Assembly: GCF_023701695.1 (NCBI RefSeq)
Contig: NZ_JAJOZC010000001.1
Coordinates: forward strand, 1-64,000
Direction of reading: 5' to 3'
Length of the DNA stretch: 64,000 nt
Source: Streptomyces sp. RKAG290
GTDB lineage: Bacteria > Actinomycetota > Actinomycetes > Streptomycetales > Streptomycetaceae
Under the pieces are notes generated by a model. The model made no database searches. It saw nothing but the letters and a program-made list of their open reading frames with translations, and was not told the DNA's origin. Below, piece by piece: positions 62,571 through 64,000 of this stretch (positions are counted from its first letter, which is position 1; every line of letters begins with the position of its first letter). The translations under genes and the position numbers were made by a program.

Positions 62571-64000
62571 TGAGACGCCTTCGCCGCCGCGCCACCGGCC
62601 CCCGCGCACCGATCGCCCTGGCGATCCCCGCGCTGCTGGCCATCGCCTTCCTGCTGCTCCCGCTGCTCGGGATCCTCGCCCGCACCACATGGGGTGAACT
62701 GGGCGCGCATCTCACCAGCCCGGGGACGACCGAAGCGCTGAAGCTCTCGCTGGTCGTCTCCGCCTGGGCGCTGGGACTCTCGCTCGTCCTCGGCGTCCCG
62801 CTGGCCTGGCTGCTGGCCCGCGTCGACTTCCCGGGCAAGGCGTTCGTCCGCTCTCTCGTACTTCTGCCGATGGTGCTGCCGCCCACCGTCGGCGGTGTCG
62901 CCCTCCTGCTGGCCTTCGGCCGCCGTGGCCTGCTCGGCCCCTGGCTGGAGGACACGCTGGGCATCACCCTGCCCTTCCACACCTCCGGTGCCGTCGTCGC
63001 CGCGACCTTCGTCGCGATGCCGTTCCTCGTCATCAGCCTCGAGGGCGCGCTGGGCGGTCTGCGGCCCCGTTACGAGGAGACCGCCGCCTCCCTCGGGGCC
63101 TCGCCGCTGCGGGTGTTCTTCACCGTCACGATGCCCATGGTCGCCCCGGGCCTCATCGCGGGAGCCGCCCTCACCTGGGCCAGGGCTCTGGGCGAGTTCG
63201 GCGCCACCATCACCTTCGCCGGCAACCTCCCCGGCACCACCCAGACGCTGCCGCTCCAGGTGTATCTGCTGCTCCAGGACGAGCCGGAGGCGGCGACATC
63301 GGTCTCGCTGCTGCTGCTCGCCATCGCGATGGCCGTGCTGATCGTGCTGCGCGGCCGCTGGACGGGTACGCCCGCCGGCCGCTCGTCCGAATCAGGGCGC
63401 CGGATGGACGACGGCGAACCGGGGGCGATCCCGGCTCCCGCTCCCACGGACACCCGGCAGCCCGCAGCGCCGGAGAGCTGGTCCCTGCACGCCGACGTCA
63501 CCGGCTTCAACCAGCTCACCCTGGACGCCCCACCCGGTACCACCATCGCCGTCGTCGGCCCCAACGGCGCCGGCAAGACCACACTGCTGCGCGCGCTCCT
63601 CGGCCTGACACCACGCGCCCATGCCGAACTCCGGCTCGGCGCCACCGATGTCACCGCGCTGCCACCCCACCGCAGGGGCGTGGCCTGGGTCCCGCAGGAC
63701 GGTGCGCTCTTCCCGCACATGAACGCCCTCGCCAACACCGCGTACGGGCTTCGCTCCCACGGCGTGCCGCGCGCCGAGGCGCGGCGCAGCGCCCAGGAGT
63801 GGCTGGACCGGCTCGGCGTCGGCCACCTCGCCCGTCGCAGACCGGCTCAGGTCTCCGGCGGCCAGGCCCAACGGGTCGCGCTCGCCCGGGCGCTGGCCGC
63901 CCGGCCCCGGCTGCTGCTGCTCGACGAACCGCTCGCCGCCCTCGACCAGACCACCCGCGCCCAGGTCCGGCACACCCTGCGCCGTCACCTCGACGGCTTC
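62571..64000 (+). CDS. Fused ModB-ModC molybdate ABC permease and ATPase (partial, runs off the right edge)
   Basis: Open reading frame from ATG 62571 to the window end (476 residues seen), with no stop. Residues about 1-265 are a ModB-type permease: five-six helices, IPALLAIAFLLLPLLGILAR, and the EAA loop ETAASLGASPLRVFFTVTMP. A Pro/Ser-rich linker (about 265-310) leads to an ABC ATPase: Walker A VVGPNGAGKTTLLRALLG (about 326-343), Q-loop WVPQDGALFPHM, signature VSGGQAQRVALARALAARPR and Walker B LLLLDEPLAALD. The fusion is continuous in frame, so it is not an artefact of the -1 slips. It should form the inner-membrane part of the transporter served by ModA. Confidence 0.9.

Overview
The window is chromosomal DNA from a high-GC actinomycete, almost certainly Streptomyces or a close relative. 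The third codon position is strongly G/C, and the gene content is typical of that genus: DUF2510, FBP-zinc-finger, DUF2264, LuxR-LAL-like ATPase, molbindin, LutABC and CUT1 sugar ABC genes. I see no insertion sequence, phage, CRISPR array, rRNA or antibiotic cluster. The one tRNA is tRNA-Pro(GGG).

A technical point governs how to read it. About 27 abrupt reading-frame changes fall in 18 otherwise well-conserved genes. Every one is a -1 change (one base missing), usually inside a short C or G run such as CCCGGG. This looks like a systematic base-dropping sequencing or assembly artefact, not real gene decay. I therefore annotate these as whole genes and mark where the frame slips.

Layout. 0-6.4 kb: AurF-like diiron oxygenase with its ferredoxin/ferredoxin reductase, then DoxX divergent from an Old-Yellow-Enzyme-type reductase across a 30-bp palindrome, and a PadR regulator. 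6.4-10.6 kb: Nudix; a DMT-transporter/PAP2-phosphatase operon divergent from a TetR gene across an elaborate operator; an SDR. 10.6-13.7 kb: SPFH protein overlapping an NAD-kinase-like protein, Nudix, EF-G-binding-type zinc finger. 13.7-15.6 kb: TPP riboswitch and NCS1 transporter, DUF3253. 15.7-18.8 kb: spore-photoproduct-lyase-like radical SAM enzyme with an Fe-S photolyase, then tRNA-Pro. 18.9-22.6 kb: LAL-like ATPase without HTH, DUF309, a small membrane protein. 22.6-26.8 kb: a glycerol-type catabolic operon. 27-30.5 kb: hypothetical protein, APC permease, TauE-type permease. 30.6-38.2 kb: a sugar-ABC, hydroxyacid dehydrogenase and DUF2264 operon with a hybrid DeoR/LacI regulator. 38.2-42.2 kb: lutABC lactate oxidation genes and their GntR regulator, with matching operators. 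42.3-46.2 kb: MccF-like peptidase, NTF2-like protein, methyltransferase, DUF2510 protein. 46.2-52.3 kb: TPR protein, EF-G paralogue with a candidate leader peptide, long-form GAPDH. 52.4-54.4 kb: LLM oxidoreductase, GntR/UTRA regulator.

54.4-64 kb is the most coherent block: a xanthine-dehydrogenase-type molybdoenzyme (FAD subunit plus fused FeS/Mo subunit) divergent from a PucR regulator, then molybdenum handling. The latter comprises two paralogous HTH-TOBE regulators flanking a two-Mop molbindin, a ModA lipoprotein, and a fused ModB-ModC protein that runs off the right edge. The enzyme and its metal supply are therefore encoded side by side, and the twin regulators are good candidates for molybdate sensors.
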